From Streptomyces sp. SID12501 (GTDB taxonomy: Bacteria; Actinomycetota; Actinomycetes; Streptomycetales; Streptomycetaceae), in assembly GCF_010550245.1 (NCBI RefSeq), contig NZ_JAAGLU010000035.1, positions 52,192 through 116,191 on the forward strand: a DNA stretch of 64,000 nucleotides. The letters are read 5' to 3'. A program made the position numbers and the translations under genes. Below, in pieces: positions 16,810 to 26,166 of this stretch; positions within the stretch are counted from its first letter, which is position 1; the number at the start of each line of letters is the position of its first letter. Under the pieces are notes generated by a model. That model had not been told where the DNA came from. It searched no databases and was given only the letters and a program-made list of their open reading frames with translations.

Positions 16810-17262
16810 ATGACAGGGGCGAAAACGGCGGTCGAGTGGCTGGCGTCCGTTGCTCCGGATCCCGAGGCCTGTCGCTGGGAATGGGAGCGCAATCCCCTGG
16901 GGATCGCGCTGCTGCCCGCAGGCAAGGCCTGGGACGTACTGATCCTGCCGGGTGAACTCGGCTACCCGACCCTCGACGTCCTCTCCCGTGTCATCGACCA
17001 GCCCGGCCCGGTGCTCGTCGACTTCGGCGACTCCCGGATGGGGTTCTTCGTGCCACCGGGCACCGCGGCCCGCTGGCTGGGCACGGGGGTGCGTACGGCG
17101 GGACGCGGCACGTGGATCGTCGTCCCGTACCCGGGACGCGCGACCGGCGGCGTCCGCTGGCTGATCCCGCCGGACGGCTCCGGCACCCTCACCGACCCGG
17201 CACTCCTCGAACTGGCCATGCACGAGGCGGCGGCGGGTCTGGCGACCGACGAAGGCAGGTGA
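16810..17262 (+). CDS. Hypothetical protein with bifunctional primase/polymerase-like N-terminal fold
   Basis: A 150-residue protein. The ATG at 16810 has a strong GGGAGG upstream and is preferred to an in-frame ATG at 16771. The pattern AVEWLASVAPDPEACRWEW, KAWDVLILP and a C-terminal LLELAMHEAA recalls a Streptomyces family often annotated as DNA primase/polymerase-like, but there is no metal-binding DxD motif that would support catalysis. I cannot assign a function. It stands alone between the polyamine operon and a convergent phosphatase gene. Confidence 0.7.
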   Translation: MTGAKTAVEWLASVAPDPEACRWEWERNPLGIALLPAGKAWDVLILPGELGYPTLDVLSRVIDQPGPVLVDFGDSRMGFFVPPGTAARWLGTGVRTAGRGTWIVVPYPGRATGGVRWLIPPDGSGTLTDPALLELAMHEAAAGLATDEGR

Positions 17263-17395
17263 TGCCCGAGACTCTCGCGGTTGTCTGATTCCCGCGTGAC
17301 CACGCTCTCGTCGGCCGTCCGTGCGGTCGACGCGAACCGTGGGCATGTGGTGCGTAGGCGTGTCGTCCGGTGTGCCGCACAGCCAACAGCTGGGA

Positions 17396-18250
17396 TCAGG
17401 GTGAAGGCGAATGTGAAGGCGAAGGCCTGCGGACGAACAGCCGCAGCAGGATCAGCAGCGCCCCGCACAGGCACCAGCTCGCCACCACGTCCAGCGGCCA
17501 GTGGTAACCGCGGACGACCAGCCCGACGGCGACGGCGGCGTTGAGAGCGAGGCAGCCGATCAGGACGAGCCGACGGGCGTACGTACGGCGCAGCCACGGC
17601 AGCAGGAGCAGCGTGGCGGAGCCGTAGGCCACGACGGCTGTCGCGGTGTGACCGGAGGGGTAGAACCCGGTGCCGGGACCCATGACCGGCGGCCCGGACC
17701 GGGCGACCAGTTCCTTCATCGGAACGACGATCGCCGGTACGGCCGCCATCAGCACAGCCGCGCCGACCGGTTCCCGCCACCAGCGTTCCGTACCCGCGCG
17801 GCGTGCGCGCAGACCGACGTACACCAGGACCACGACGAGGACGGGAACGGCGACCACGATGCTGCCGAGGTCGGCGAGGAGGGCCCAGCCGCGGGACGGG
17901 TGGACGAGTGAACCGCTGAGGCGTTCGTCCGCGCGGGCCAGGGGGCCGTGGACGGCGACCTGCCAGGTGATCAGCGCGAAGAGGACGACCGCGAGGGTCA
18001 GTGCGGAGAGAGGACTCCGAAGACTCCGAGAAGTCGGCCACCCTGGAACAGGGGGGGGAGTTCCAGGGCGGCCGATCAGGCCGGGTCGTCGCACGCCCCG
18101 GGGGGTTTGGGGCGGGCGACTGTCCGACCGGTGAGGAGACCCGGAACCAGAAGTTCCGGTGGTGTGCGCGAGGGCACGACCGGATCGAAGCTGGGGAGGC
18201 CCCGACCAGGTACCACCCACAGTTTCCTGCGAGCGGGGTGTATCTCTCAT
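17396..18250 (-). CDS. PAP2-family membrane phosphatase
   Basis: A phosphatidic acid phosphatase type 2 protein with six predicted helices. Motif 1 is degenerate (KELVARSGPP), motif 2 is PSGHTATAVV and motif 3 is RGYHWPLDVVASW, so the catalytic histidines of motifs 2 and 3 are present. Likely substrates are lipid phosphates or undecaprenyl pyrophosphate at the outer face of the membrane. The start is uncertain: ATG 18250 gives 284 residues, the frame is open to a GTG at 18319, and a shorter start near the first helix is possible because the first ~80 residues are not conserved-looking. Confidence 0.78.
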   Translation of the reverse strand: MRDTPRSQETVGGTWSGPPQLRSGRALAHTTGTSGSGSPHRSDSRPPQTPRGVRRPGLIGRPGTPPPVPGWPTSRSLRSPLSALTLAVVLFALITWQVAVHGPLARADERLSGSLVHPSRGWALLADLGSIVVAVPVLVVVLVYVGLRARRAGTERWWREPVGAAVLMAAVPAIVVPMKELVARSGPPVMGPGTGFYPSGHTATAVVAYGSATLLLLPWLRRTYARRLVLIGCLALNAAVAVGLVVRGYHWPLDVVASWCLCGALLILLRLFVRRPSPSHSPSP

Positions 18251-18434
18251 CTGGATAGAACCTACGGCAGGGGACGGGTATCGGACAGGCGGAATCGCAT
18301 CCCGCCATCCTCCTCGCACACCTTCTTCACACGCTCTGACGGTGCCCGCACGGGCACCGGAAACAAGCGGAATCCGGGCCCGTCGGCCGGCAGGAACGGG
18401 TGGGGCGGAGGGGCGCAGGAGCGCCGAGAGCGCG

Positions 18435-19769
18435 TCAGACGCTGGTGAAGGCCTGCTCGATGATGTCGAGACCCTCGTTCAGGAGGTCCTCGCCGATCAC
18501 CAGCGGGGGCAGGAAGCGGAGGACGTTGCCGTACGTGCCACAGGTGAGGACCACCAGACCCTCCTGGTGACAGGCCTTGGCCAGAGCGGCGGTCGCCTCC
18601 GGATGGGGCTCCTTGGTGGTGCGGTCCTTGACCAGTTCGATGGCGATCATGGCGCCCCGGCCCCGGATATCACCGATGACCTCGTACTTCTCGGCCATGG
18701 CGGTCAGCCGGGCCTTCATGACGGCCTCGATGTGCTTGGCCCTGGCGTTGAGGTCGAGCTCCTTCATCGTCTCGATCGAGCCGAGCGCGCCCGCACAGGC
18801 GACAGGGTTTCCGCCGTAGGTACCGCCCAGGCCACCCGCGTGCGCGGCGTCCATGATCTCGGCGCGCCCGGTGACGGCGGCGAGCGGCAGCCCGCCCGCG
18901 ATGCCCTTCGCGGTGGTGATCAGATCGGGCACGATGCCCTCGTCCTCGCACGCGAACCACTGCCCGGTCCGGCAGAACCCGGACTGGATCTCGTCGGCGA
19001 CGAAGACGATGCCGTTGTCGGCGGCGAACTTCCGGATCGCCGGCAGAAACCCCTTCGCGGGCTCGATGAAGCCGCCCTCGCCGAGCAACGGCTCGATGAT
19101 GATCGCGGCGACGTTGTCCGCCCCGACCTGCTTGCTGATCTGGTCGACGGCCTGCGCGGCGGCCTCGGGGCCCGCGTTCTCGGGGCCGGTGGGCCAGCGG
19201 TAGCCGTAGGCGACGGGTACGCGGTACACCTCGGGCGCGAACGGCCCGAAGCCGTGCTTGTACGGCATGTTCTTCGAGGTGAGGGCCATGGTGAGGTTCG
19301 TACGCCCGTGGTAGCCGTGGTCGAACACGACGACGGCCTGCCGCTTGGTGTAGGCGCGGGCGATCTTGACCGCGTTCTCGACGGCCTCGGCACCACTGTT
19401 GAACAGGGCGCTCTTCTTGGCGTGGTCGCCCGGTGTCAGCTCGGCGAGCGCCTCGGCGACCTCGACGTACCCCTCGTACGGCGTGACCATGAAACAGGTG
19501 TGCGTGAAGTCGGCGAGCTGGGCGGTGGCCCGGCGTACGACCGCCTCGGCGCTGGCGCCGACCGACGTCACGGCGATGCCGGACCCGAAGTCGATCAGCC
19601 GGTTGCCGTCGACGTCCTCGATGATCCCGCCGCCCGCCCGGGCCGTGAAGACGGGCAGCACCGAGCCGACACCGGCCGCGACGGCGGCGAGACGCCGGGC
19701 CTGGAGCTCCTGCGACTTCGGGCCGGGGATTGCGGTGACTACGCGGCGCTCCTGGGGGAGGGAGGTCAT
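18435..19769 (-). CDS. gabT: 4-aminobutyrate aminotransferase
   Basis: A 444-residue class-III PLP aminotransferase. It moves the amino group of GABA to 2-oxoglutarate, giving succinate semialdehyde and glutamate. The PLP lysine is Lys288 in TTAKGIAGGLPL, preceded by the cofactor Asp in FVADEIQSGF; SGAEAVENAVKIAR and GGTYGGNPVA are also GabT-like. ATG 19769 follows CAGGAG at good spacing; the open frame upstream is not protein-like. It supplies the step after the aminobutyraldehyde dehydrogenase in polyamine breakdown. It has its own promoter region, shared divergently with the ATPase gene at 20078. Confidence 0.94.
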   Translation of the reverse strand: MTSLPQERRVVTAIPGPKSQELQARRLAAVAAGVGSVLPVFTARAGGGIIEDVDGNRLIDFGSGIAVTSVGASAEAVVRRATAQLADFTHTCFMVTPYEGYVEVAEALAELTPGDHAKKSALFNSGAEAVENAVKIARAYTKRQAVVVFDHGYHGRTNLTMALTSKNMPYKHGFGPFAPEVYRVPVAYGYRWPTGPENAGPEAAAQAVDQISKQVGADNVAAIIIEPLLGEGGFIEPAKGFLPAIRKFAADNGIVFVADEIQSGFCRTGQWFACEDEGIVPDLITTAKGIAGGLPLAAVTGRAEIMDAAHAGGLGGTYGGNPVACAGALGSIETMKELDLNARAKHIEAVMKARLTAMAEKYEVIGDIRGRGAMIAIELVKDRTTKEPHPEATAALAKACHQEGLVVLTCGTYGNVLRFLPPLVIGEDLLNEGLDIIEQAFTSV

Positions 19770-20077
19770 GAGGGGCTCCTGAGGGCGTGACGGACGCGAG
19801 GTTGAGGTGGGGCTGACGCGGGACTTTCGCCGCGACTCTCTTCGCAGGCTAGGCCTGGGAGGTGGGGGCGGGCATGCACCGTTTGGGAGTGGTGGGGGCG
19901 TGTCGTTGTCCTTGGTGGACAGAGGGGTGCCCCCTTGAAGAGCCTCGAAGCATGGGGTGCGCGTCAGGGTCCGCTCCGTGTGGTCGGCCCGGTAAGCGGT
20001 GAACTCCCCTTGTGGGAGCGTTAGATTGACCGTTGTCGACCGATGGTGGTCGGAACGGCTGGTCAGGGGGCAGGGCG
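19770..20077. other. Divergent intergenic region between gabT and the membrane ATPase gene
   Basis: A 308-base region without a convincing gene. It must contain promoters in both directions. I see a possible -10 (GTTAGATTG near 20021) toward the ATPase gene, and TAGCCT on the minus strand near 19850 toward gabT, both weak. No clear operator or hairpin stands out. Confidence 0.5.
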
Positions 20078-22483
20078 ATGGACAGCGACGGGACGCAGGA
20101 CGCGCGGGGTACGCATGCGAATCCTGTGCCGCGTCCGGCGGGGCCGCCGGACGTGCCATCGGTGCCGCCCCGGCCGGGGCGGGCGCCACGGCCGATCGAG
20201 CAGGGGGCGCCGCAGGGCGCGCCCGCTCGTGCGTCCGTCGCCGAGTGGCTCAACGAGCCACGGCCCGACACCGAGCCCGGGATCTGGCGGTACGGGTACC
20301 GGCTGCCGAAGGGGGCGCAGGCGGCGGAACGTCTCTCCCCGGTCACCGTCGTCGGGCTGCTGGTGCCGCTCGTCGTGGGGCTGTTCCTGTGGTCGCTGTG
20401 GCGGCGGGGCGCGATGCCGTACGAGTCGGTGCTGCTGAAGCTGTTCACGCCGGAGGACTGGTGGTGGGGCGGGACCGTCTCGCCCAAGGGGTGGGAGGGC
20501 AGCGCGGCCGTCCTCGTCTACAACGGGGCCTTCTTTCTCGTACTGCTCTATGCCATGGGCCGGCTCGGCAGCTGGCCCGACATCGCCCGGCACTTCGTCG
20601 GGCGTCGGCCACAGCCCGCGCGGGCTCTGCTCGCGGCACTCGGGGCGCTCGTCACGCTCAGCTTCGTGTTTCCCAACGCCTTTCCGGGCGCCGGCTGGGA
20701 CGCCCTGCCGATCGTCGACGCGGTCGTCGCCCTCGTCGCGTTGATCTCCGGCGGGTTCGATGTGTTCGCGTCGACCGCCTTCAAGGTCGGCCTCTACACC
20801 GTCATCACCCTGCTCGTCGTATGGCCGTTCGCGCGGATCGGGGGCTGGTGGGCGTACGCGAAGGAGCGGCTCGCAGCCCGCAAGGCCGCCGCCGGGCCCA
20901 CCGGACCCGCACCCGCCGACCGGCCGCGCGAGCAGTGGCCCGACCTGCGGGAGGCCGGCCAGTACGAGGCCGCCGAGCTGCTCACCGCCGAGGTGACCGG
21001 CGGTCGTATGAACGACGTGGACTGCGCCCGGGTCGAGCACGCGTGGACGCTCGCCCGGCGGGACGGGCTGCTCCCGGGCTTCCGGGACACCGTGCTGCGG
21101 CAGGGCGCGGCGGCCTGGGTCCACCCCTCCGGAGCCCGGGACCTGGCCCGGCGTACCGCGCCCCACGACCTGGCCGCGGGGCAGGTGCGCATCGGGCGGT
21201 GGGTGGCGGCCGAGCGGGCCCCCCTCGTCTATCAGGGTGCCGGCGCCGCTCTCGGGCCCGACGTGCTGGGCACGTCCCTGCTCGCGATCGGACCGTCGGG
21301 TGCGGGCAAGACACGGCATCTGATCGAACCGGTGGCCGAGGCGCTGGCTCTGCGGGCGCTCACCGGGCAGTGCGCGTTCGTCACGGTGTCCGCGCCGGGG
21401 ACGCCGCTCGCCGCGGATTCGGGGTTCGACGTCGTCGTACGGATCGGTGACCGTTCGTCCGTCCACGACCTCGACCCGTACGCCGACTCCGACGACGCCG
21501 ACGAGGCGGCCTCCTTCCTCGCCGAGGCGCTGGTCGGCGACCTCGACACCGTCGGCACCGAGAGCGCGGCCACCGCCCTCGCCCAGGTGCTCGGCCCCTA
21601 CCGGGCTGCCCACGGACGCTTCCCGGCCCTGCCGGTGCTGCGGGAACTGCTGGAGAGCGACCCGGCCGCGCTGTCCGGCCTGCGGGACGCCCTGGCGGGA
21701 GGCGAGTTCACCGTCATGCGGCGCGAACTCGACGTACGCATCCGGCAGGCGGCGAGCCCGACGGACGTCGGCCGGGCCCTCGCCGACCGGCTCGCGCTGC
21801 TGAACCGGCCGGTCTTCGACGGCTTCTTCGGCGGGGGCGGCACGGCCCGGCCCTTCTCCCTGCGCTCCCTCGCCCAGTACCCGCTGCGCGTCCGCGTCGA
21901 CCTCCCCGAGCACGGCCACGAGGAGGCAGCCCGGCTGATCACGCGGCTCGTCCTCGCCCAGTTCTGCGCGGTCGTACGCGACGGACGGCGCCCCCACTTC
22001 GCCTGCCTGGTCCTCGACGACGCCACCGGGACGGTCACCGCCGGTTCGGTACGCCGAGTCCAGCGGCTGCGGACCCAGAACGCGGGCGTCGTCCTCGCCC
22101 TGCGGACGATCGGCGACGTCCCGGAGGTGCTGCACGGGCCGCTCTACGGTGCTGTCGGCTGCCATATGGCGTTCTCCGGCGTGACGACCTGGGACGGCGG
22201 CCGGTTCGCCCAGGCCTGGGGCACGGCCTGGGTCGAGACCCGGGACGTGGCCAAGCACACCGTCTTCGCGGACCAGCCGATGACCCGCGCCATCCACGCC
22301 CTGCGCAAGCTGGTCACCGGCAAGGCGGTCACGACCGATGCCGTGACCGTACGTACGGTCGAACGGGAGCGCTGGTCGGCGTCCGAACTGGCGCACGAGG
22401 TGCCGCCCGGACACGCGGTGCTGTCACTGACGACCGTCGAGGGCGAGCATGCCCCTCCACTGTTGGTGAATCTGCGGGGCTGA
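20078..22483 (+). CDS. Membrane-anchored ATP-binding protein (VirD4/FtsK-like P-loop ATPase)
   Basis: An 801-residue protein. A proline-rich N-terminus (~75 residues) is followed by three or four membrane segments (VGLLVPLVVGLFLWSL, VYNGAFFLVLLYAMG, ALLAALGALVTLSFVF). A large cytoplasmic ATPase domain follows with the P-loop GPSGAGKT at 405-412 and a Walker B-like LVLDDATG. The layout of N-terminal helices, linker and ATPase resembles coupling-protein ATPases that move DNA or protein, but no conjugation or secretion genes are nearby. It is a single-gene unit. ATG 20078 opens MDSDGTQDARG after a purine-rich stretch; a TTG at 20033 is possible. Confidence 0.78.
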   Translation: MDSDGTQDARGTHANPVPRPAGPPDVPSVPPRPGRAPRPIEQGAPQGAPARASVAEWLNEPRPDTEPGIWRYGYRLPKGAQAAERLSPVTVVGLLVPLVVGLFLWSLWRRGAMPYESVLLKLFTPEDWWWGGTVSPKGWEGSAAVLVYNGAFFLVLLYAMGRLGSWPDIARHFVGRRPQPARALLAALGALVTLSFVFPNAFPGAGWDALPIVDAVVALVALISGGFDVFASTAFKVGLYTVITLLVVWPFARIGGWWAYAKERLAARKAAAGPTGPAPADRPREQWPDLREAGQYEAAELLTAEVTGGRMNDVDCARVEHAWTLARRDGLLPGFRDTVLRQGAAAWVHPSGARDLARRTAPHDLAAGQVRIGRWVAAERAPLVYQGAGAALGPDVLGTSLLAIGPSGAGKTRHLIEPVAEALALRALTGQCAFVTVSAPGTPLAADSGFDVVVRIGDRSSVHDLDPYADSDDADEAASFLAEALVGDLDTVGTESAATALAQVLGPYRAAHGRFPALPVLRELLESDPAALSGLRDALAGGEFTVMRRELDVRIRQAASPTDVGRALADRLALLNRPVFDGFFGGGGTARPFSLRSLAQYPLRVRVDLPEHGHEEAARLITRLVLAQFCAVVRDGRRPHFACLVLDDATGTVTAGSVRRVQRLRTQNAGVVLALRTIGDVPEVLHGPLYGAVGCHMAFSGVTTWDGGRFAQAWGTAWVETRDVAKHTVFADQPMTRAIHALRKLVTGKAVTTDAVTVRTVERERWSASELAHEVPPGHAVLSLTTVEGEHAPPLLVNLRG

Positions 22484-22580
22484 GCGGAGCGCACGGTACG
22501 TACGGTGAGGCAGAATCGGCGCAGGCTGTTCATACACGGCGGCCAAAAGTTCACGGAGATCACCCAGACCTGAAGGCCTC

Positions 22581-24329
22581 ATGCCCCCGACGCTCGCCTC
22601 GCTCGTCCACCACTCCGCGCTCAAGCTGACCGTGCGGGCGGGCGGGGACCGCCTGGACGTACCCGTGCGCTGGGCGCACGTCAGCGAACTGGCCGACCCC
22701 GTCCCCTACATGGAGGGCGGGGAGCTGCTCCTGATCACAGCCCTCCAGCTGGACGCCGAGGACGCCGAGGTCATGCGGCGCTATGTGAAACGGCTGGTCG
22801 GGGCAGGTGTCGTCGGACTCGGCTTCGCCGTCGGGGTCAACTACGCGGACATCCCGAAGGCGGTCGTCGAGGCGGCGGAGCACGAGGGGCTCCCGCTCCT
22901 CGAAGTCCCGCGCCGCACGCCCTTCCTCGCCATCAGCAAGGCGGTGTCGGCAGCCATCGCCGCCGACCAGTACCGGGCGGTGACCGCCGGATTCGCGGCG
23001 CAGCGCGAGCTGACCCGGCAGGCGCTGAGTGACGGCCCGGAAGGCCTGCTCGCCTCGCTCGCCTCTCAGGTCGACGGCTGGGCCGCGTTGTACGACGCCT
23101 CGGGCGCCGTCGTCGCCACCGCGCCCGAGTGGGCCGGGCGACGGGCGGCGCGGCTCACGGCCGACGTGGAACGGCTGCGGGAGCGGCCCGCGCCGGCGAG
23201 TGCGGTGGTGGGTGCGGGCGGCGGGGACGACGACGGAGAGCGGGACCGGGTCGAGCTGCACTCCCTCGGCACCGGACGCCGGCCGCGCGCCGCACTGGCC
23301 GTCGGCACGGCCGCCACGCTGGGTACGGCTGAGCGGTACGCCCTTCACTCGGCCATCGCCCTGCTGACGCTCACCACCGAGCGGTCCCGTTCCCTCCAGG
23401 CCGCCGAGCAGCGCATCGGGGTCGCCGTGCTGCGCATGCTGCTGGCCGGCGAACCCGACCACGCGCGCGCCGTCGCCGGTGACCTGTACGGCGAGCTGCT
23501 CGACGCGCCGTACCGGATCGTCGTCGCCGAGTCGGCGTCTTCTCCGGCGGGGGCGCCGGTGGGGACGGGATCGGTGAGCAGGCCCACGGCCGGTGCTCTG
23601 GTCGCCGCCGAGACGAACGGCGATCCGCTGGGCGGGCTCACCGAGTGCCTGGAGTCGGCCGCCGCGCGGGCCGGGGAGGCGGTGCTGGTGGTGCCGGAGG
23701 GAGAGCGCTTGGTGGTGCTCGCGGTGGACGGGGGCGCGGCGGTGGGGGCCTGTGAGGAGTTCGCCGCGGCGTTGGAGGGGGCCCGGGCGGACGTCAGGGA
23801 GCGACGGGCTACGGATACCGCGGCTTCCGCTTTCGGTTCCTCCGGTGGTTCCGGCTCCGGCGGCTCCAGCGGTTCCAGTGGTTCTTCCGGTGATGAGGAC
23901 GAGCTTGTGGTGGGGATGTCCGGGCCGGCCGGGCCCATCGCCGCGGCGGCGGCCTACAAGCAGGCCGAGCAGGCGTTGTCGGTGGCCCGGCGGCGGGGGC
24001 GGGTGCTCGTCGGGCACGAACAGTTGGCTGCGGGGTCCGTGGTGCCGTTGCTCGCTGACGACGCGGTACGGGCGTTCGCGGACGGGTTGCTGCGGCCGCT
24101 GTTCGCGCACGACGCGACGGGACGGGGTGACCTGGTGGCGTCGTTGCGGGCGTGGCTGTCCAGGCACGGACAGTGGGACGCGGCTGCGGCGGACCTTGGT
24201 GTGCACCGGCACACGCTGCGGTACCGGATGCGGCGGGTGGAGGAGATTCTGGGGCGGTCGCTGGATGATCCGGACGTGCGGATGGAGTTGTGGCTGGCGC
24301 TGAAGACGACGGCGGCGGTGGGGGAGTGA
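22581..24329 (+). CDS. PucR-family transcriptional regulator
   Basis: A 582-residue regulator. Residues ~1-120 are the PucR N-terminal (purine catabolism PurC-like) domain (WAHVSELADPVPYMEGGELLL). The C-terminal ~60 residues are the family helix-turn-helix (AAADLGVHRHTLRYRMRRVEEIL). A GGDEF-like middle part is interrupted near residues 420-435 by a Gly/Ser run such as GGSGSGGSSGSSGSSG, unusual for a natural regulator. PucR proteins sense nitrogenous metabolites. Its place between the gabT region and an aldehyde dehydrogenase suggests control of GABA or amine catabolism, which is inference. A stretch of intergenic repeat follows it. Confidence 0.88.
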   Translation: MPPTLASLVHHSALKLTVRAGGDRLDVPVRWAHVSELADPVPYMEGGELLLITALQLDAEDAEVMRRYVKRLVGAGVVGLGFAVGVNYADIPKAVVEAAEHEGLPLLEVPRRTPFLAISKAVSAAIAADQYRAVTAGFAAQRELTRQALSDGPEGLLASLASQVDGWAALYDASGAVVATAPEWAGRRAARLTADVERLRERPAPASAVVGAGGGDDDGERDRVELHSLGTGRRPRAALAVGTAATLGTAERYALHSAIALLTLTTERSRSLQAAEQRIGVAVLRMLLAGEPDHARAVAGDLYGELLDAPYRIVVAESASSPAGAPVGTGSVSRPTAGALVAAETNGDPLGGLTECLESAAARAGEAVLVVPEGERLVVLAVDGGAAVGACEEFAAALEGARADVRERRATDTAASAFGSSGGSGSGGSSGSSGSSGDEDELVVGMSGPAGPIAAAAAYKQAEQALSVARRRGRVLVGHEQLAAGSVVPLLADDAVRAFADGLLRPLFAHDATGRGDLVASLRAWLSRHGQWDAAAADLGVHRHTLRYRMRRVEEILGRSLDDPDVRMELWLALKTTAAVGE

Positions 24330-24347
24330 GGCGGGGGTGGGTGGGGT

Positions 24348-24476
24348 TTTCTTCGCCCCCGCCGCCCCTACCCGTCCCATCCCTCCCCCAGAGGGGGGAC
24401 CCCCACTGGGGGCTGCGCCCCCAGACCCCCCTTCGGCCCTGAAGGGGCCTCGTCCTCAATCGCCGGACGGGCTGGA
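24348..24476. repeat. Intergenic repeat, family A copy 1, with terminator-like hairpins
   Basis: The stretch beginning TTCGCCCCCGCCGCCCCTAC recurs almost unchanged at 52150 behind ispG. Both copies go on to hairpins with CTGGGGGC and GCCCCCAG arms (here 24406-24424, 5-nt loop) and to variants of CGTCCTCAA-CGCCGGA. Similar GC-rich elements are scattered between Streptomyces genes. It probably ends transcription of the pucR gene. Confidence 0.72.
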
Positions 24477-24593
24477 TGGTGCGGCCGGCGCTGGAATGTC
24501 AGCCCCTCACCACGCCAAACCGTCCGACCTCCCACCCCCACCACTCCACCCCGGACAAGTAACCCCCCGCCCTCCCCGCCCTACCGTGTATCC

Positions 24594-26048
24594 ATGACCT
24601 CCACGACCGTCACCCACGCCTTCTGGCTCGCCGGCCGCCAGGCCACCGGCGAGACCACCTTCGACGTCACCTCCCCCTGGGGCGGACGCCTCGTCGGCAG
24701 GGTCGGCGTGCCGACCGAGGCCCAGGTCGAGGAAGCCGTCGCCGCCGCGTACGCCGTCCGGGACGAGTTCGCCGCGACCCCCGCCCACCTCCGCGCCGCC
24801 GCCCTCGACCACGTCAGCCGGCGTCTCGCCGAGCGCACGGAGGAGATCGCCCAGCTCATCTCCGGCGAGAACGGCAAGCCGATCAAGTGGGCCCGCGGCG
24901 AGGTCGGCCGGGCCGTCTCCGTGTTCCGGTTCGCCGCCGAGGAAGCCCGGCGTTTCAACGGCGGCGAGGCACAGCGCCTCGACACCGACCCCGGCGGTCA
25001 GGGCCGGCTCGCCCTCACCCGGCGCTTCCCCAAGGGCGTCGTCCTCGGCATCGCGCCCTTCAACTTCCCCCTCAACCTGTGCGCCCACAAGATCGCCCCG
25101 GCGATCGCGGCAGGCGCCCCCATCATCCTGAAGCCGGCCCCGGCCACGCCCCTCTCCGGCCTGGTCATCGGCGAACTCCTCGCCGAGACCGACCTGCCCG
25201 CCGGTTCCTGGAGCATCCTCCCGGTCGCCAACGACCGCATGCCCGACCTTGTACAGGACCCGCGCCTGCCGGTGATCTCGTTCACAGGGTCGGAGAAGGT
25301 CGGCTACGCGATCATGGACTCCGTGCCGCGCAAGCACTGCACCCTCGAACTCGGCGGCAACGGCGCGGCGGTCGTCCTCGGCGACTACGCCTCCGACGCC
25401 GACCTCGACTGGGCAGCGACCCGTATCGCCACGTTCTCCAACTACCAGGGCGGCCAGTCCTGCATCTCCGTGCAGCGGGTCATCGCGGACGCCTCCGTGT
25501 ACGACCGGCTGCTGCCCCGCATCGTCGCCGCCGTCGAGGCCCAGGTCACGGGTGACCCGGCCGACGGTGCGACCGACGTCGGGCCGCTGGTCAGCGAGGA
25601 CGCCGCCAAGCGAGTCGAGACGTGGGTCGACGAGGCGGTACGGGCCGGTGCGAACCTCCTCGTCGGCGGCAAGCGCGACGGCGCCTCCTACGCGCCGACC
25701 GTCCTCACCGACGTACCCGCCGATGCCACGATCGCCTGCGAGGAGGTCTTCGGCCCGGTCCTCACCGTGCTGAAGGTGGAGGGCGAGGCCGAGGCCTTCG
25801 CCGCCGCCAACGACTCCAAGTACGGCCTCCAGACAGGCGTGTTCACCCACGACCTCCAGGTCGCCTTCCGGGCCCACCGTGCCCTGGAGGTCGGCGGTGT
25901 CGTCATCGGCGACGTGCCGTCCTACCGCGCCGACCAGATGCCGTACGGCGGCGCCAAGCAGTCCGGTGTCGGCCGCGAGGGCGTCAGGTTCGCGATGGAC
26001 GACTACACGTACGAGCGTGTCCTCGTACTGACGGGCCTTGCCCTCTAG
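24594..26048 (+). CDS. NAD(P)-dependent aldehyde dehydrogenase
   Basis: A 484-residue aldehyde dehydrogenase with intact catalysis: Glu252 in LELGGNG and Cys290 in GGQSCISVQR, plus APFNFPLNL and FTGSEKVGY. It is only distantly similar to the two aminobutyraldehyde enzymes in this window. Branches with the GGQSC active site include glyceraldehyde-3-phosphate and succinate-semialdehyde type enzymes. Given gabT and a PucR regulator next door, oxidation of succinate semialdehyde to succinate would complete GABA breakdown; this is inference. The ATG at 24594 follows a repeat-rich spacer and lacks a clear ribosome site. It converges on the GH3 gene. Confidence 0.87.
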   Translation: MTSTTVTHAFWLAGRQATGETTFDVTSPWGGRLVGRVGVPTEAQVEEAVAAAYAVRDEFAATPAHLRAAALDHVSRRLAERTEEIAQLISGENGKPIKWARGEVGRAVSVFRFAAEEARRFNGGEAQRLDTDPGGQGRLALTRRFPKGVVLGIAPFNFPLNLCAHKIAPAIAAGAPIILKPAPATPLSGLVIGELLAETDLPAGSWSILPVANDRMPDLVQDPRLPVISFTGSEKVGYAIMDSVPRKHCTLELGGNGAAVVLGDYASDADLDWAATRIATFSNYQGGQSCISVQRVIADASVYDRLLPRIVAAVEAQVTGDPADGATDVGPLVSEDAAKRVETWVDEAVRAGANLLVGGKRDGASYAPTVLTDVPADATIACEEVFGPVLTVLKVEGEAEAFAAANDSKYGLQTGVFTHDLQVAFRAHRALEVGGVVIGDVPSYRADQMPYGGAKQSGVGREGVRFAMDDYTYERVLVLTGLAL

Positions 26049-26054
26049 ATAATG

Positions 26055-26066
26055 GGAACCGTTTCC
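26055..26066. promoter_or_regulatory. LacI-type operator-like dyad in a convergent spacer
   Basis: GGAACCGTTTCC has the central CG and one-mismatch symmetry of LacI/GalR-family operators. It sits seven bases after the dehydrogenase stop, between convergent genes, where no promoter is expected. It differs from the operator used in the neighbouring carbohydrate locus. It may be chance or a relic. Confidence 0.3.
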
Positions 26067-26105
26067 ACATACACTCGCCGATGACGCGAACGCGCCGTCA
26101 CGAAA

Positions 26106-26139
26106 GGGTCCGGCACCGATGCCTTCCGGTGCCGGACCC
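26106..26139. terminator. Bidirectional hairpin terminator
   Basis: A 13-bp perfect stem, GGGTCCGGCACCG (26106-26118) and CGGTGCCGGACCC (26127-26139), with an 8-nt loop, is flanked by AAA on the left and TT on the right. It lies between the ends of the converging aldehyde dehydrogenase and GH3 genes and can serve both. Confidence 0.8.
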
Positions 26140-26166
26140 CTTCCATGCGCCGACCGCTCCGGGCCC

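Noticed and set aside
15073..17346. 757-residue minus-strand frame opposite the FAD oxidase
   Set aside because: It is antisense to a gene with a clear FAD motif, and its composition is that of a shadow frame.
20063..22414. 783-residue minus-strand frame opposite the membrane ATPase
   Set aside because: The plus strand has the P-loop and membrane helices; the minus frame is Gly/Arg/Asp-rich without motifs.
23820..23900. The Gly/Ser run in the PucR gene as a sign of an engineered sequence
   Set aside because: Codon use matches the surroundings and the frame continues into a normal helix-turn-helix; natural repeat expansion is enough.
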